A stretch of 64,000 nt of DNA from Pseudomonas sp. NCCP-436. Its GTDB lineage: Bacteria > Pseudomonadota > Gammaproteobacteria > Pseudomonadales > Pseudomonadaceae. Below the pieces are notes generated by a model. It was given only the letters and a program-made list of their open reading frames with translations. It did no database searches and was not told the DNA's origin. A program made the position numbers and the translations under genes. Shown here one piece after another: positions 27,192-36,241 of the stretch. The stretch is taken from NCBI RefSeq assembly GCF_019656335.1, contig NZ_BPLZ01000005.1, positions 124,001 through 188,000 on the forward strand, in the 5' to 3' direction. The first letter of the stretch is position 1, and the number at the start of each line of letters is the position of its first letter.

Positions 27192-27605
27192 CTAGGGTTT
27201 CTTCGGCTGATGCAAGCGACTGATCAATTCGGCCTCGGCCTTACTCAGGCCACAGGACTGGGTGAGATCCTCGACACTGGCCCCCATACCCACCAGCCGG
27301 GCTGCCTGGGTAAAGGACAGGCTGTCGGGATCGCGCTGCTCGATCTGGCTGAGCTTGTCCGGTAGCGGCGCGACAATGCGACGCAACTCGTGTAGTTCCT
27401 CACCCATGCGGATGCTTCCGGTAAGGTAGGCATCCAGGCGCTTGCTCAATTCACGAATCCGCCCGTCACGCGCAGCGTCACGCCGCGCCTGCTCCGCCAG
27501 CAGACGCTGCTGGCTGCGGTACAAGCCGTTGCAGACGATGCCCAGTGCCACACACAGCAGCGTCACAAAGGCCAAACCCAAAGCCAGCAGGGCGAATTCG
27601 GACAT
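27192..27605 (-). CDS. DUF2802 family protein
   Basis: The 137-residue protein has one N-terminal membrane helix (LALGLAFVTLLCVALGIVC), a coiled-coil-like segment (about 28-75), and a C-terminal helical motif SVEDLTQSCGLSKAEAELI that looks like a small DNA-binding or oligomer fold. It is the last gene of the chemotaxis string and starts 3 bases after cheW. In Pseudomonas the same gene regularly follows cheW, but its role is unknown to me. Confidence 0.75.
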   Translation of the reverse strand: MSEFALLALGLAFVTLLCVALGIVCNGLYRSQQRLLAEQARRDAARDGRIRELSKRLDAYLTGSIRMGEELHELRRIVAPLPDKLSQIEQRDPDSLSFTQAARLVGMGASVEDLTQSCGLSKAEAELISRLHQPKKP

Positions 27606-27608
27606 GCT

Positions 27609-28088
27609 TCAGATGCTCTCCAGCTCCGACCATTCCTCTTCGGTCATCATCTTGTCCAGCTCGACCAGAATCAGCAGTTCGCCGTTCTTGTTGCACACGC
27701 CCTGAATGAACTTGGCCGATTCGTCATTACCGACATTCGGTGCGGTCTCGATCTCCGACTGACGCAGGTAAACCACTTCGGCCACGCTGTCGACCAGGAT
27801 GCCGACCACCTGCTTGTCTGCCTCGATGATGACGATACGGGTATTGTCGGTCACAGGGGCCGACCCCAGACCGAAACGCTGGCGGGTATCGATCACGGTC
27901 ACCACGTTGCCGCGCAGGTTGATGATGCCCAGTACATAACTGGGCGCACCCGGAACCGGGGCAATCTCGGTATAGCGCAGGACTTCCTGAACCTGCATCA
28001 CGTTGATGCCATAGGTTTCGTTATCCAGGCGAAAGGTCACCCACTGCAGAATCGGATCTTCGGCGCCCTGTGCAGAACTTTTCTTCAT
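27609..28088 (-). CDS. cheW: Chemotaxis coupling protein CheW
   Basis: It links chemoreceptors to CheA in the polar array. The 159-residue protein is a single CheW/SH3-like domain with WVTFRLDNETYGINVMQVQE, VLGIINLRGNVVTVIDTRQR and VDSVAEVVYLRQSEI, all standard. It lies between the ParP-like gene and DUF2802. Confidence 0.95.
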   Translation of the reverse strand: MKKSSAQGAEDPILQWVTFRLDNETYGINVMQVQEVLRYTEIAPVPGAPSYVLGIINLRGNVVTVIDTRQRFGLGSAPVTDNTRIVIIEADKQVVGILVDSVAEVVYLRQSEIETAPNVGNDESAKFIQGVCNKNGELLILVELDKMMTEEEWSELESI

Positions 28089-28187
28089 GTCCCTAGCCTC
28101 GTCAAAAACCGCTCAGCGCGGCATGCGCGGGTCTGCCCGCTTGTCATCAATCACTGGATCCGCTCGCACGGACCCCACCCACTTTTT

Positions 28188-28979
28188 TCAATGCATCCGG
28201 ACACCGGCCGGGCCCCGCGTGCCGCCACTGGCGATCAGTTCGGCAAGCGCCGCCACGTCGAGCAACGCACACATGTGCTCGATTACCGTACCAGCCAGCC
28301 AGGGCCGCTGAGTCCTCTGGCTACGCCACTTGACCTCAGCGGGATCGAGACGGATCGAGCGGCTGACCTGATGCACCGCCAGCCCCCATTCGTATCCTTG
28401 CACCGAAATCACATACTGCAGGCCATCGCGGAAATCATCCCGATAGCGATCAGGCATCACCCAGCGAGCCGTGTCTAGTACCTTGAGGTTGCCATTCTGG
28501 CTTGGCAGGATGCCGAGAAACCACTCCGGCTGACCAAATAGGGGCGTCAGCTCCTGGCCGTTAAGCGGATAAATGGTACCCAGGCAGATCAGCGGCACCG
28601 CCAGAGTCAGACCAGCCACGTCGAACAGCAGGCACTCGAAGGGTTCCTCGGCCCAGCTCGGACGGCCATCAGTCAACAGTACCGACGGACGAACCTCCGG
28701 AACAGGTGGGACAACCGGCTCAACGACAGGCGCCGGCGTCGGTTGAGACACAACCGGCTCGACCTCGACCCGCGCCAGTACTTGAGGCGCCGACGCGACA
28801 GGCGTCATGACCGGTTTCAAACGTGCATCGCGTACCTGCTCCTCAAGCACCGCCGCCTCGAACTCGTCGAGACTGACGCTAGATGCCTCCAGTTCGACAG
28901 TGGCTTCCTGCAGCAAGCCGTCAAGATAGGACTGCAAGGCCAGATGGGAACGCGGCGTAGTGGCAACATTACGACTCAT
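28188..28979 (-). CDS. CheW-domain protein, ParP-like array-positioning adaptor
   Basis: The 263-residue protein has an N-terminal region without known domain, a Pro/Val-rich linker (about 65-105), and a C-terminal CheW-like domain (ECLLFDVAGLTLAVPLICLG, GILPSQNGNLKVLDTARWV, WGLAVHQVSRSIRLDPAEV). In Vibrio and Pseudomonas a protein of this layout beside the ParA-like ATPase is ParP, which ties chemotaxis arrays to the pole. The name rests on domain order and neighbours. Confidence 0.8.
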   Translation of the reverse strand: MSRNVATTPRSHLALQSYLDGLLQEATVELEASSVSLDEFEAAVLEEQVRDARLKPVMTPVASAPQVLARVEVEPVVSQPTPAPVVEPVVPPVPEVRPSVLLTDGRPSWAEEPFECLLFDVAGLTLAVPLICLGTIYPLNGQELTPLFGQPEWFLGILPSQNGNLKVLDTARWVMPDRYRDDFRDGLQYVISVQGYEWGLAVHQVSRSIRLDPAEVKWRSQRTQRPWLAGTVIEHMCALLDVAALAELIASGGTRGPAGVRMH

Positions 28980-29060
28980 GAGGCAAATCCGATGCAGAAG
29001 CTACCCAGACTATCGGCCGCAACGGCATGCGACTTGAGCGCAATCCGACAGGTATTCATA

Positions 29061-29849
29061 TCAGGCTACCTGTGAAGCCGGCTGCTGCGTCAGCAGGTGC
29101 TTGAGCAGAGCCCGATAGGCAATCACCCCGCGGCTGTTGGCATCGAACTGGGAAGGCGTCAGACCGGCCCGACTGGCGTCACGCAGACGGGTATCAATGG
29201 GAATGTAGGCCTGCCAGAGATGATCCGGATGGGTGCTGCGCAGAATCTTCAAAGTACTCATGGATGCCTGAGTACGACGATCGAACAGTGTCGGCACGAT
29301 GACATAAGGCAGCGACTGCTTGCGCGAACGGTTGATCATGGCCAGCGTGCTGATCATCCGCTCCAGCCCTTTGACCGCAAGGAACTCGGTCTGTACGGGG
29401 ATTACCAGTTGCTGACTGGCGGCCAGAGCATTGACCATCAGCACCCCGAGCAGCGGCGGACTGTCGATGATCGCGTGATCGAAACTGCCCCATAACTGTG
29501 CCAGACTCTTGGCGATCACCAGCCCCAGACCACTCTGTCCCGGAGACTGACGCTCCAGCGTGGCCAGTGCAGTGCTCGACGGAAGCAGCGATATGTTGTC
29601 ATGGCTAGTGCCATGCAGCAGTTGCTGAGCAAGCCCCTGCGGTACGCTTCCCTGGTGCTGAAACAGATCAAAGCAGCTGTGTTCCAGAGTATCGGGATCG
29701 TGGCCGAAATAACTGGTCATCGAACCGTGTGGATCCAGATCAATCACGACAACACGCTTGCCGGCCTCAGCCAACAGGCCGGCCAGAGCAATGGAAGTGG
29801 TGGTCTTGCCCACTCCCCCCTTCTGATTGGCAACTGCCCAGACTTTCAT
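29061..29849 (-). CDS. ParA/MinD-type ATPase, ParC-like
   Basis: The 262-residue ATPase has the deviant Walker A NQKGGVGKTTTSIALAGLL (Lys10 and Lys15), VVVIDLDPHGSMTSYFG, and the switch HAIIDSPPLLGVLM. It sits inside the chemotaxis operon rather than beside a parB gene. This matches ParC, which places chemosensory arrays at the cell pole, not chromosome partition. Confidence 0.85.
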   Translation of the reverse strand: MKVWAVANQKGGVGKTTTSIALAGLLAEAGKRVVVIDLDPHGSMTSYFGHDPDTLEHSCFDLFQHQGSVPQGLAQQLLHGTSHDNISLLPSSTALATLERQSPGQSGLGLVIAKSLAQLWGSFDHAIIDSPPLLGVLMVNALAASQQLVIPVQTEFLAVKGLERMISTLAMINRSRKQSLPYVIVPTLFDRRTQASMSTLKILRSTHPDHLWQAYIPIDTRLRDASRAGLTPSQFDANSRGVIAYRALLKHLLTQQPASQVA

Positions 29850-29931
29850 TTTTCTTCATCCTCCCGGCATGAGGCATCCAGGCCGAGATTGGCAAACGCC
29901 GACCCAAAACAGGCGACTGAAATTTGACAGC

Positions 29932-30741
29932 TCACAACTGCGACTCCTCTGATGCAGACGTCGGTGCAGATTGTGTGCCACCCCCGGCAGACGACGGAGC
30001 TACACCGCTCTCACCCTGCCGGGTATCCAGATTGCGCGAAATGACCAGAACCACACGCCGGTTGCGCGCGCGCCCCTCAGCCGTGGCATTGTCGGCCACC
30101 GGCTGAAACTCACCGTACCCCACTGCCGCCAGACGGGTTGGATCCACACCATCCATCGCCAGCATGCGCACAATGCTAGCGGCCCGTGCCGAGGACAGCT
30201 CCCAGTTGGTCGGATACTGGGCAGTCTGGATTGGCAGATTGTCGGTGAATCCTTCGACCCGGATCGGATTCTGATAGGGCGCCAGAATTTTGGCTACCTT
30301 TTCGATAATGGCAAATGCCTCGTTATTGGGAATGGCATCGCCGCTGGGAAACAGCAGACTGGAGCTGAGTTCAATCTCGATCCAGGTCTCGTTACCTCGC
30401 ACGATCAGTTGATCACTGCCAATCAACTCCCCGAAGGCCTCACGCACACTATTGGCAATGCTTTGCAGGCTGGAGTCCGAACTGGGGTCGTCCATCTCGG
30501 TATTGTCCGGTTCGCTGGTACGCGGGCGCTCCTCACCGACGGGAATGGGCTGGACAGACCTATCCGGCTGATTGAACACACCGGTCAGCGACTCCGAAAG
30601 AATCTTGTACTTTCCTTCGTTGATTGAGGAAATCGAGTACATCACCACAAAAAAAGCGAACAGCAGGGTAATGAAGTCGGCGTAGGAAACCAGCCAGCGC
30701 TCATGATTCTCGTGCTCTTCGTAGGATCGCCTGCGCGCCAT
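29932..30741 (-). CDS. motD: Flagellar stator protein MotD (MotB family)
   Basis: This peptidoglycan-anchored stator subunit has 269 residues. RWLVSYADFITLLFAFFVVM holds the proton-binding Asp22 in the single membrane helix. The OmpA-like domain (about 140-240: IRVEGFTDNLPIQ, NWELSSARAASIVRML, GYGEFQPVADN, GRARNRRV) binds the wall. The charged N terminus RRRSYEEHENHE is typical of MotD. It forms an operon with motC 12 bases upstream. Confidence 0.93.
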   Translation of the reverse strand: MARRRSYEEHENHERWLVSYADFITLLFAFFVVMYSISSINEGKYKILSESLTGVFNQPDRSVQPIPVGEERPRTSEPDNTEMDDPSSDSSLQSIANSVREAFGELIGSDQLIVRGNETWIEIELSSSLLFPSGDAIPNNEAFAIIEKVAKILAPYQNPIRVEGFTDNLPIQTAQYPTNWELSSARAASIVRMLAMDGVDPTRLAAVGYGEFQPVADNATAEGRARNRRVVLVISRNLDTRQGESGVAPSSAGGGTQSAPTSASEESQL

Positions 30742-30753
30742 GGCCTTCCTCCA

Positions 30754-31494
30754 TCAGTCCATGAAGCCCTGCAGCTTCAGTTCGATGGAGCGTGGGTTTT
30801 CGCCTTCGGCAATGGAGAGGATGCCCTCAAGCAGCATCTCGCGGTAACGCGACTGGCGCAACGCGATGGACTTGAGCTTGTTGCCTGCCGGCAGCAGCAT
30901 CAGGTTGGCAAAACCAACACCGTAGATGGTTGCGACGAAGGCCACCGCAATACCGTTACCGAGCATGCTCGGATCAGCCAGGTTGCCCATTACGTGGATG
31001 AGCCCCATCACCGCCCCGATGATGCCGATGGTCGGGGCATAGCCGCCCATACTCTCGAACACCTTCGCGGCCTGAATGTCACGTGCTTCCTGAGTGTAGA
31101 GGTCGACCTCCAGAATGCTGCGGATCGACTCCGGCTCGGCACCATCGACCAACAGCTGCAGGCCCTTGCGCGCATAGGGGTCGGCTTCGCTATCGGCCAC
31201 CGACTCCAGTCCCAGCAACCCTTCCTTGCGCGCCACCATGCTCCAGCCGACCACCCGGTTGATGCCACCAACCAGGTCGATCTGTGGCGGAAAGAAGATC
31301 CAGCGCAGCGTTCCCAGAGCGCGCTTGAACACGCTGACCGGTGTCTGCAAAAAAGCCGCGCCAAGTGTGCCGCCGAATACAATCAGCGCCGCCGGCCCGT
31401 TGATCAGGGCTCCGGCACTACCGCCTTCAAGATAATTGCCACCCAGTATCGCCACAAAAGCGAGGATGACGCCGATCAGACTCAGTACGTCCAT
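30754..31494 (-). CDS. motC: Flagellar stator protein MotC (MotA family)
   Basis: This four-helix membrane subunit works with MotD. It has 246 residues with LIGVILAFVAILGGNYLEGG at the N terminus, a large cytoplasmic loop with the rotor-contacting charged residues, and the conserved GGYAPTIGIIGAVMGLIHVM with its proline. MotAB/MotCD dual stators are characteristic of Pseudomonas; motAB would be elsewhere. Confidence 0.94.
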   Translation of the reverse strand: MDVLSLIGVILAFVAILGGNYLEGGSAGALINGPAALIVFGGTLGAAFLQTPVSVFKRALGTLRWIFFPPQIDLVGGINRVVGWSMVARKEGLLGLESVADSEADPYARKGLQLLVDGAEPESIRSILEVDLYTQEARDIQAAKVFESMGGYAPTIGIIGAVMGLIHVMGNLADPSMLGNGIAVAFVATIYGVGFANLMLLPAGNKLKSIALRQSRYREMLLEGILSIAEGENPRSIELKLQGFMD

Positions 31495-31588
31495 GCAGGC
31501 ACGTCCGAATTGACAAACGGTTGATCGCCTCGGGCAACACCGGATACAGGCAACCCAGTCGGCGACACGCCAGTTGCAGCTCCGCGCA

Positions 31589-32707
31589 TCACTGGCAGGC
31601 CTCGGTCAGATGGCGGCCGATGTCGTCCAGGCTGTACACAGCATCGGCCAGGTTGGCCTTGACCACCGCCATCGGCATGCCATAAATCACGCAACTGGCC
31701 TCGTCCTGCGCCCAGACCTGACTGCCACCCTGCTTGAGCATTCGCGCGCCCTCGCGACCGTCGGCCCCCATACCGGTCAGCACTACCGCCAGCACCTTGT
31801 CACCGTAAGACTTGGCTGCCGATCCGAAGGTGATGTCGACGCAGGGCTTGTAGTTGAGACGCTCGTCTCCCGGCAGAATTTTCACCGTACCACGCGCGTC
31901 CACCATCATCTGCTTGCCGCCGGGAGCCAGCAAAGCCAGTCCCGGGCGCAACTGATCGCCGTCTTCTGCCTCCTTGACACGGATCTGGCAGAGCTTGTCC
32001 AGTCGCTCGGCAAAAGCCTTGGTAAAGGCAGCTGGCATGTGCTGGATCAGCACCAGGGGAGTGGGAAAGTTGGCCGGCAGTTGGGTCAGCACGCGTTGCA
32101 GGGCCACCGGGCCACCGGTTGAAGTACCGATGGCAACCAGCTTGTATGCCTTGCGCCGTGGCGCAACGCCGGTTGGGGCAGTACTAGCGGCAGGTGCTGG
32201 CGATGGCTTGGGCGCAACCGGAGTTGCAGCCGGACGCGGAACTGCGACACGCGTAGCCGGTGCAACAGGTGCTGTAGCCGATGGCGTTGAAGGAGCGACA
32301 AAGCGGCGGTTGCTGCGAGCGATGGTATGCACCTTCTCACAGAGCAGTTGCTTGACCTTTTCCGGATTGCGCGAGATGTCCTCAAAATTCTTCGGCAGGA
32401 AATCCACCGCTCCGGCATCCAGAGCGTCGAGCGTGACCCGTGCGCCCTCGTGAGTCAGCGAGGAGAACATCAGAACCGGTGTCGGACAACGCTGCATAAT
32501 GTTTCGAACAGCCGTGATGCCGTCCATCATCGGCATCTCGTAGTCCATGGTGATCACGTCCGGTTTGAGTGCCAACGCCTGGTCGATGGCTTCCCGTCCG
32601 TTGGTGGCCGTCCCCACTACCTCGATGCGTGGATCGGCCGAGAGAATTTCCGAAACACGCCGGCGGAAGAATCCGGAGTCATCCACCACCAACACTTTGA
32701 CTGCCAT
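31589..32707 (-). CDS. cheB: Chemotaxis response regulator protein-glutamate methylesterase CheB
   Basis: It demethylates receptors for adaptation. In 372 residues it has a receiver domain ([12 protein letters not shown]; phosphorylated Asp55 in [12 protein letters not shown]), an Ala/Pro-rich linker (about 140-185), and the methylesterase with Ser196 in [11 protein letters not shown], His223 in [13 protein letters not shown], and [17 protein letters not shown] 32707 has GAGGAG ahead. A GTG two codons upstream overlaps that site, so it is unlikely. Confidence 0.95.
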   Translation of the reverse strand: MAVKVLVVDDSGFFRRRVSEILSADPRIEVVGTATNGREAIDQALALKPDVITMDYEMPMMDGITAVRNIMQRCPTPVLMFSSLTHEGARVTLDALDAGAVDFLPKNFEDISRNPEKVKQLLCEKVHTIARSNRRFVAPSTPSATAPVAPATRVAVPRPAATPVAPKPSPAPAASTAPTGVAPRRKAYKLVAIGTSTGGPVALQRVLTQLPANFPTPLVLIQHMPAAFTKAFAERLDKLCQIRVKEAEDGDQLRPGLALLAPGGKQMMVDARGTVKILPGDERLNYKPCVDITFGSAAKSYGDKVLAVVLTGMGADGREGARMLKQGGSQVWAQDEASCVIYGMPMAVVKANLADAVYSLDDIGRHLTEACQ

Positions 32708-32748
32708 AAACACTCCTCAACGGCGCGGCCCAGCCGGCGCCGCAACCA

Positions 32749-34935
32749 TCAGAAACGCCGGGCGTAGCGCTTGAGCATGCTGGGGACATCGAGAATCAGG
32801 GCGATGCGACCATCGCCGGTGATAGTCGCCCCGGACATGCCGGGCGTGCCCTGCAGCATCTTGCCCAGAGGTTTGATGACCACCTCCTCCTGACCCACCA
32901 GCTGATCAACGACAAAGCCAATACGCTGGCTGCCGACAGTTAGGATCACCACATGCCCTTCACGCTGTCCTTCCTGGAAGGCTTGCGGCACCAGCCAGCG
33001 CTTGAGGTAGAACAGCGGCAGCGCCTTGTCCCGCACAATCACTACCTCCTGACCATCGACCACGTTGGTACGCGACAGATCGAGGTGGAAGATCTCGTTG
33101 ACGTTGACCAGCGGGAAGGCGAAGGCCTGGTTTTCCAGCATCACCATCAGTGTCGGCATGATCGCCAGGGTCAGCGGCACCTTGATAACGATCTTCGAGC
33201 CCTGCCCCTTCTGCGAGAAGACATTGACCGTGCCGTTAAGCTGGGAAATTTTGGTCTTGACCACGTCCATACCGACGCCGCGGCCGGAGACATCGGAAAT
33301 CTCGGTCTTGGTCGAGAAGCCCGGGGCAAAGATCAGGTTGTAGCACTCGAAGTCGTTGAGCCGTTCGGCCGCATCCTTGTCCAGCAAGCCCTTTTCCACG
33401 GCCTTGGCACGCAACACGTCAGCATCCATGCCCTTGCCGTCGTCGGTGATGGTCAGCAGGATGTGATCCCCCTCCTGCTCGGCCGACAGCACCACGCGTC
33501 CGGTACGGGGTTTGCCGGCCTTCTCGCGCTCCTCTGGAGTTTCCACGCCATGGTCGACGGCATTACGTACAAGGTGCACCAGAGGATCGGCAAGCGCCTC
33601 GACAAGGTTCTTGTCCAGATCCGTCTCTTCCCCCACCAGCTCCAGGTTGATTTCCTTCTTCAGCCCTCGCGCCAAATCACGCACCAGGCGCGGGAAACGA
33701 CCGAATACTTTCTTGATCGGCTGCATGCGGGTTTTCATCACCGCAGTCTGCAGATCGGCCGTCACTACATCGAGGTTGGAGACTGCCTTGGACATAGCCT
33801 CATCGCCACTATTGAGCCCCAGGCGTACCAGTCGATTGCGAACCAGCACCAGCTCTCCGACCATGTTCATGATCTCATCGAGACGCGCGGTATCTACACG
33901 AACCGTGGTTTCCGTCTCATGCCCCGCCTTGTCCGCTACCGCCGCAGCGGCACGCGGTGCTGCCGGTTTGGCTGGCTCTACCTTGGCTGTCGGTGTCGGC
34001 TTGGGAGCCTCTGCCCTGGAGGGCTCAGCCTTCGGCTGAGGTGCGGAGGCAGCTGGCGGGGCCGGTTCACTGGGTGGAGAAAACTTGCCCTTGCCATGCA
34101 ATTGATCAAGCAGCGACTCGAATTCCTCGTCGGTGATCTCATCGCTAGGCGACGCGGCAGCTTCGCTGGCAGCAGGTTCAGCAGCAGCCGGCACCGCGGA
34201 GAACTGGCCCTTGCCGTGCAACTGGTCGAGCAAGGCCTCGAATTCTTCATCGGTGATCTCGTCACCAGCCGGTTCAGCTGTCGCCAGCGGTGGCGTAGTG
34301 GCGACAGCCCCGCTGAATTGGCCCTTGCCGTGCAACTGGTCGAGCAACGACTCGAATTCATCGTCCGTGATCTCGTCACTGGCGGCACTATTTACATCGG
34401 CTGGAGTCTCGTCCAGAGCGTCAAGCAGTTGCTCGAACTCGCTGTCGGTAATATCCGCCGCTTCGCTCTCGACAGAGACAACGGACTCTGACGGCTCAGG
34501 GCTGGCGACCGGTTGCTCAGCCTGAGGCGGCATCTCATCGGCCCGGCCCGGCTCGGCCAGACGGGCAAGCGCAGCCAACAGTTCGGGAGATGCGGGGGTC
34601 GGCTCGCGCCGCTCGCGCACCTCGGCAAACATGCCATTGACCGTGTCCAGAGCAGCGAGAACCACATCCATCAATTCCGAATCGACGCGACGCTCGCCCT
34701 TGCGCAGTACATCGAAGACGTTCTCTGCAATATGGCAGCACTCCACCAGCTCATTGAGCTGGAGAAATCCTGCTCCGCCCTTGACAGTGTGGAAGCCGCG
34801 GAAGATGGCATTGAGCAAGCTCATGTCGTCCGGGCGGCTTTCCAGCTCGACCAACTGTTCGGACAACTGTTCGAGAATCTCGCCGGCCTCTACCAGGAAA
34901 TCCTGGAGAATCTCTTCATCGGCGCCGAAGCTCAT
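32749..34935 (-). CDS. cheA: Chemotaxis histidine kinase CheA
   Basis: The 728-residue kinase has an N-terminal HPt domain with phosphorylated His49 (FRGFHTVKGGAGFL), a long acidic linker (about 130-340), a dimerisation domain, ATPase boxes (HLVRNAVDHGVETPEER, ITDDGKGMDADVL, SGRGVGMDVVKTKI) and a C-terminal CheW-like domain. The linker carries three near-identical copies of DEITDDEFESLLDQLHGKG (from residues 187, 225, 265) and one degenerate copy near 161. They replace or adjoin the usual P2 region and could give several docking sites for CheY or CheB. It lies between cheZ and cheB. Confidence 0.95.
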   Translation of the reverse strand: MSFGADEEILQDFLVEAGEILEQLSEQLVELESRPDDMSLLNAIFRGFHTVKGGAGFLQLNELVECCHIAENVFDVLRKGERRVDSELMDVVLAALDTVNGMFAEVRERREPTPASPELLAALARLAEPGRADEMPPQAEQPVASPEPSESVVSVESEAADITDSEFEQLLDALDETPADVNSAASDEITDDEFESLLDQLHGKGQFSGAVATTPPLATAEPAGDEITDEEFEALLDQLHGKGQFSAVPAAAEPAASEAAASPSDEITDEEFESLLDQLHGKGKFSPPSEPAPPAASAPQPKAEPSRAEAPKPTPTAKVEPAKPAAPRAAAAVADKAGHETETTVRVDTARLDEIMNMVGELVLVRNRLVRLGLNSGDEAMSKAVSNLDVVTADLQTAVMKTRMQPIKKVFGRFPRLVRDLARGLKKEINLELVGEETDLDKNLVEALADPLVHLVRNAVDHGVETPEEREKAGKPRTGRVVLSAEQEGDHILLTITDDGKGMDADVLRAKAVEKGLLDKDAAERLNDFECYNLIFAPGFSTKTEISDVSGRGVGMDVVKTKISQLNGTVNVFSQKGQGSKIVIKVPLTLAIMPTLMVMLENQAFAFPLVNVNEIFHLDLSRTNVVDGQEVVIVRDKALPLFYLKRWLVPQAFQEGQREGHVVILTVGSQRIGFVVDQLVGQEEVVIKPLGKMLQGTPGMSGATITGDGRIALILDVPSMLKRYARRF
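34081..34455 (-). repeat. In-frame repeats in the cheA linker
   Basis: This stretch encodes residues 161-285 of CheA. Three copies of a 21-residue unit (DEIT-D/E-EFE-S/A-LLDQLHGKG-Q/K-F) recur with periods of 38 and 40 residues, after a degenerate ITDSEFEQLLDAL. The spacers between units are Ala/Pro/Thr-rich and not conserved, so the short acidic-hydrophobic unit appears to be under selection rather than the whole period. Confidence 0.9.
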
Positions 34936-34947
34936 AGTGTGTGCTCC

Positions 34948-35736
34948 TTAGAACCCTAGACTGGACAGCAGGTCGTCGACATCATCCTGACTGCTGGCGA
35001 CATCATCACGCTTATCGGCACGAATTTGCGGACCTTCACCCCGGGAAGACTCTTTTCGTTCTTCAACTGCGGCGCGCAGGACGGCATGATCGTGCTGGAT
35101 GCCGGCAAAGCGGTCGACCTGACTGGCCATAACCACCAGTTTGAGCAGATTGCTTTCCACTTCGGTCACCAACTGGGTGACACGCTTGATCACCTGGCCG
35201 GTGAGGTCCTGGTAGTCCTGCGCCAGCAAAATGTCGTTGAGATAGCCGGACACCTTCTGTCCATCCCGTTCGCTACGGGCAAGGAACAGCTCAATACGCT
35301 TGGCCAGCTCGCGAAAGCCCTCAGCCCCCATTTCGCGACGCATGAAGCGCCCCCACTCGGCGCTCAGGCTCCGCGCCTCATCACTCAGGCCGTTGACCAG
35401 TGGCGCACTCAGCTCAACCAGATCCATGGTGCGGTTGGCTGCCCTCTCGGTCATGGTGACCACATAGTTCAGGCGTTCGGTAGCGTCGGAGATCTGTGAC
35501 AGTTCTTGCGCATGGGGCATGCGCGAATCGATCTGGAAGTTGACAATAGCGTTGTGCAACTCACGGGTCAGCTTCCCGACCTCATGGTACAAGCCGCGAT
35601 CCCGAACCTTGTTGAGTTCGTTGATCAGTTGCACTGCAGCGCCAAAGTTACCTTGTTCGAGGCTATCGACAAGGTCGCGGGCATTGCTTTTCAGGGTCGA
35701 CTCAAGGTCGCCCAGCGTGGAGTCATCGTGTTCCAT
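34948..35736 (-). CDS. cheZ: CheY-P phosphatase CheZ
   Basis: The 262-residue helical protein removes phosphate from CheY. It has a long coiled hairpin (about 40-190), with the catalytic region seen as LLAQDYQDLTGQVIKRV including the conserved Asp/Gln pair. The C-terminal tail ends DDVDDLLSSLGF, the CheY-binding peptide. It starts 24 bases after cheY. Confidence 0.93.
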   Translation of the reverse strand: MEHDDSTLGDLESTLKSNARDLVDSLEQGNFGAAVQLINELNKVRDRGLYHEVGKLTRELHNAIVNFQIDSRMPHAQELSQISDATERLNYVVTMTERAANRTMDLVELSAPLVNGLSDEARSLSAEWGRFMRREMGAEGFRELAKRIELFLARSERDGQKVSGYLNDILLAQDYQDLTGQVIKRVTQLVTEVESNLLKLVVMASQVDRFAGIQHDHAVLRAAVEERKESSRGEGPQIRADKRDDVASSQDDVDDLLSSLGF

Positions 35737-35760
35737 AGCACCCTCGCGGCCAAGACAACC

Positions 35761-36135
35761 TCAACCGTTGACCCGCTCGAAGATCTTCTCGATTTTTTCC
35801 TTCAGCACCTGGGCGGTGAAAGGCTTGACCACATAGCCGTTCACCCCGGCCTGAGCCGCCTCGATGATCTGGTCGCGCTTGGCCTCGGCGGTCACCATCA
35901 GCACCGGCAGGTGCTTGAGGCGCTCATCGGCGCGCACCGCGCGCAGCAGGTCGATACCGGTCATACCAGGCATGTTCCAGTCGGTTACCAGGAAGTCGAA
36001 ACTGCCGCTCTGCAACATCGGCAAGGCCGAGGTACCGTCATCGGCTTCCGCGGTGTTGGTAAAACCCAAATCCCGCAAGAGGTTCTTGATGATCCGTCGC
36101 ATCGTCGAAAAATCATCAACGATGAGGATTTTCAT
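35761..36135 (-). CDS. cheY: Chemotaxis response regulator CheY
   Basis: This single receiver domain of 124 residues binds the flagellar switch when phosphorylated. It shows acidic Asp7/Asp8, phospho-acceptor Asp52 ([13 protein letters not shown]), Thr82 (MVTAEA) and Lys104 (YVVKPF). I used ATG 36135 (MKILIVDDF). However, the only strong ribosome site, GGAGG, sits about 17 bases upstream of it and at good spacing from an in-frame TTG at 36147, so the true protein may carry four more residues. Confidence 0.96.
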   Translation of the reverse strand: MKILIVDDFSTMRRIIKNLLRDLGFTNTAEADDGTSALPMLQSGSFDFLVTDWNMPGMTGIDLLRAVRADERLKHLPVLMVTAEAKRDQIIEAAQAGVNGYVVKPFTAQVLKEKIEKIFERVNG

Positions 36136-36241
36136 GTTCTTGTCCAAGTCGACCTCCGTACAGTCCCAGACGTATTGCGTTCGCAACTACGCCCTTCAAT
36201 CGCCAAACCGTTCAGCAGGCTCCCGCCTGCAACTACGCTGT

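Noticed and set aside
29061..29849. Plasmid/chromosome partition ParA
   Set aside because: There is no parB or parS nearby, and it sits between a CheW-domain gene and motD, so a ParC-type role is better supported.
32953..34491. 512-codon plus-strand frame opposite cheA
   Set aside because: CheA has all kinase boxes on the other strand, and the long antisense frame follows from codon bias and the repeats.
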